A stretch of DNA of 14,897 nt from DASPKO01 sp035628055. GTDB taxonomy: Bacteria; Planctomycetota; Phycisphaerae; Phycisphaerales; UBA1924. Under the pieces are notes generated by a model. That model made no database searches. It worked only from the letters and a program-made list of their open reading frames with translations, and was not told the origin of the DNA. Position numbers and translations under genes: made by a program. The DNA lies in assembly GCA_035628055.1 (NCBI GenBank), contig DASPKO010000243.1, positions 1 to 14,897 of the forward strand. Reading direction: 5' to 3'. This document shows positions 13,672 through 14,897 of the stretch, one piece after another (positions within the stretch are counted from its first letter, which is position 1; each line of letters begins with the position of its first letter).

Positions 13672-14897
13672 ATGCCGACGTTCCAGATCACCCGGGCCGA
13701 CGCCGGCGCCCTTGACAGCCCGATCGAGGTCGTCGTCACCGACAAGCCCGTCACGATCGGGCGCAACCCGGACAACACGATCCCGATCCGCGACGAGCGG
13801 GCTTCCCGTTACCACTGCGTGATCGAGCCGGACCCCAGCGGCCGCCTCCGGCTCCGCGACCTGGGATCCCGCAACGGCACCCGCGTCAACGGCGTCAAGG
13901 TGCTGGACCACTACCTCGCGCCGGGAGACAGCATCCGCGTCGGCTCGCACGAGTTCTCCGTGCAGTCCGAGGCGACGCTCCAGGAGCGCCAGGCCGAGGC
14001 CCGGGGGAAGGCCCCGGCGACGGACGCGGCCTGGCTGATCGATCTGCGCGAGCTCATCCGCATGCTCCCGCCCAAGGACGAGTGGGTGGACGAGCCGATC
14101 AGCGCGGTCGATGGGCGGGGAAAGCCCACGCCGGTGCTCGAGGGCAACACCGCGGGCCCGACCTGCCTGCGCATGCTCCTGATCGCGGGGAGCAAGAGCC
14201 GCGCCACCGACATCCATTGCGAGCCCAAGGGCGAGTTCGTGCAGGTGCGCCTGCGCGTGGACGGGCAGATGGTGGGCGTGCTGGAGCTGCCCAACAGCGT
14301 CGCGGACCTGCTGTTCGGCGTCATCAAGACGGCCTGCCAGTTCCCCCCGGCGAGCAAGGACACGGTGCTGGACGGGTCGCTCTCGGCCAAGTTTCAGGGC
14401 CGGCGGATCGATTACCGCATCAGCTTCACGCCCTCGATGCACGGGCAGAAGCTGGTGGTGCGCATCCTCGATCAGCGCGACGCCCCGACGCGCATGGCCG
14501 ACCTGGACCTGCCCCCGTACATGCACGAGCGCCTGCGCCGGCTGGTGGAGCAGGACGCGGGGATGCTGCTGGTCTGCGGGCCCACGGGCTCGGGCAAGAC
14601 CACCACGCTCTACAACGCGCTCCGCGAGATCGACCGCACGCGCCGCAACGTGGTGACCATCGAGGACCCGATCGAGTACCACATCGAGGGCGTGACGCAG
14701 ATCCCCGCGGACGACCGCAAGGGGAACAGCTTCGGGTCGCTCCTGCGGAGCGTGCTCCGCCAGGACCCGGACGTGATCCTGGTCGGGGAGATCCGCGACG
14801 AGGAGACCGCCCGCACGGCCATGCAGGCCGCCATGACCGGGCACCTGGTCTTCTCGACCGTGCACGCCAAGGACACCGTCTCGAGCGTCTTTCGCCT
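13672..14897 (+). CDS. FHA-domain-fused GspE/PilB-type secretion or pilus ATPase, partial
   Basis: The first 408 codons; the gene continues past the right edge. Residues about 5-97 are an FHA phosphothreonine-binding domain: GRNPDN (30-35), the SRYH strand (45-48) and SRNGTRVNG (66-74). After a linker (about 98-160) comes a type II secretion/type IV pilus ATPase: the N2 region with ATDIHCEP (178-185) and VRLRVDGQ, Walker A GPTGSGKT (303-310, Lys309), the Asp box TIEDPIEY, Walker B VILVGEIRDEE with Glu373, and a His box beginning STVHAKD. Such hexameric ATPases power assembly of pseudopili or type IV pili at the inner membrane. The usual N1 domain (T2SSE_N/MshEN) is replaced by FHA, suggesting control by Ser/Thr phosphorylation. 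The start is set by GGAG (13663-13666) 5 nt before the ATG. PilT-like retraction ATPases are shorter and lack this layout. Confidence 0.93.
   Translation, partial: MPTFQITRADAGALDSPIEVVVTDKPVTIGRNPDNTIPIRDERASRYHCVIEPDPSGRLRLRDLGSRNGTRVNGVKVLDHYLAPGDSIRVGSHEFSVQSEATLQERQAEARGKAPATDAAWLIDLRELIRMLPPKDEWVDEPISAVDGRGKPTPVLEGNTAGPTCLRMLLIAGSKSRATDIHCEPKGEFVQVRLRVDGQMVGVLELPNSVADLLFGVIKTACQFPPASKDTVLDGSLSAKFQGRRIDYRISFTPSMHGQKLVVRILDQRDAPTRMADLDLPPYMHERLRRLVEQDAGMLLVCGPTGSGKTTTLYNALREIDRTRRNVVTIEDPIEYHIEGVTQIPADDRKGNSFGSLLRSVLRQDPDVILVGEIRDEETARTAMQAAMTGHLVFSTVHAKDTVSSVFR

Noticed and set aside
12814..14865. A 683-codon open frame on the minus strand opposite the FHA-GspE gene and through nuoI.
   Set aside because: It runs antisense to the FHA and Walker motifs, and through nuoI it is out of frame with the ferredoxin motifs, so it is a shadow.
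1..14897. CRISPR arrays, transposase genes, insertion-sequence ends or intrinsic terminators with T-runs.
   Set aside because: None seen on reading both strands; the intergenic hairpins found lack T-runs and no regularly spaced repeats occur.

Overview
This is a GC-rich (roughly 70%), gene-dense bacterial window. The gene set best fits a planctomycete, perhaps of the Phycisphaerae type: an FHA–GspE fusion, an RLAN/ATP-grasp amidoligase cassette, large S41 peptidases, an isolated nuoI and scarce Shine-Dalgarno signals. That placement is inferred from gene content and composition, not from a marker gene. I see no insertion sequence, phage gene, CRISPR array or rRNA. Eight protein genes are complete, two are cut by the window edges, and there is one tRNA.

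Left part (1-2897, minus strand): a tight three-gene operon reading leftward. It encodes a C39-like papain-fold peptidase, a RimK-type ATP-grasp ligase with an RLAN N-terminal domain, and a GCS2-type glutamate-cysteine-ligase-like amidoligase (start only). The first two genes overlap by 23 bp and the third starts 28 bp after the second ends. Two peptide-bond-forming enzymes plus one peptide-cleaving enzyme suggest synthesis or modification of a small peptide, or peptide tagging of a protein. The product is unknown, and this is the most interesting system here.

Centre left (3014-7566, plus strand): divergent from that operon, a POT/PTR2 proton-coupled peptide transporter with a large extra loop domain is followed after 23 bp by a secreted tricorn-type S41 peptidase. 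Together they look like a unit that degrades peptides outside the cytoplasm and imports the products.

Centre (7563-11067, minus strand): pyruvate dehydrogenase E1 alpha, with no E1 beta beside it, and upstream of it a secreted PDZ-S41 C-terminal processing peptidase. The E1 alpha gene converges on the tricorn-type peptidase gene so closely that both stop codons lie in one CTAG palindrome.

Right part (11284-14897): an MFS transporter (minus), a tRNA-Arg(CCG) with a good promoter (plus), a stand-alone nuoI (minus), and the start of a divergent FHA–GspE/PilB-type secretion ATPase (plus, cut by the window end). The short nuoI/FHA–GspE intergenic region holds a perfect 9-bp inverted repeat that spans a -10-like box and ends exactly at the nuoI start codon. 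No stretch above 300 bases lacks a gene. The longest gap (216 bp, 11068-11283) contains only a small hairpin and short repeats.
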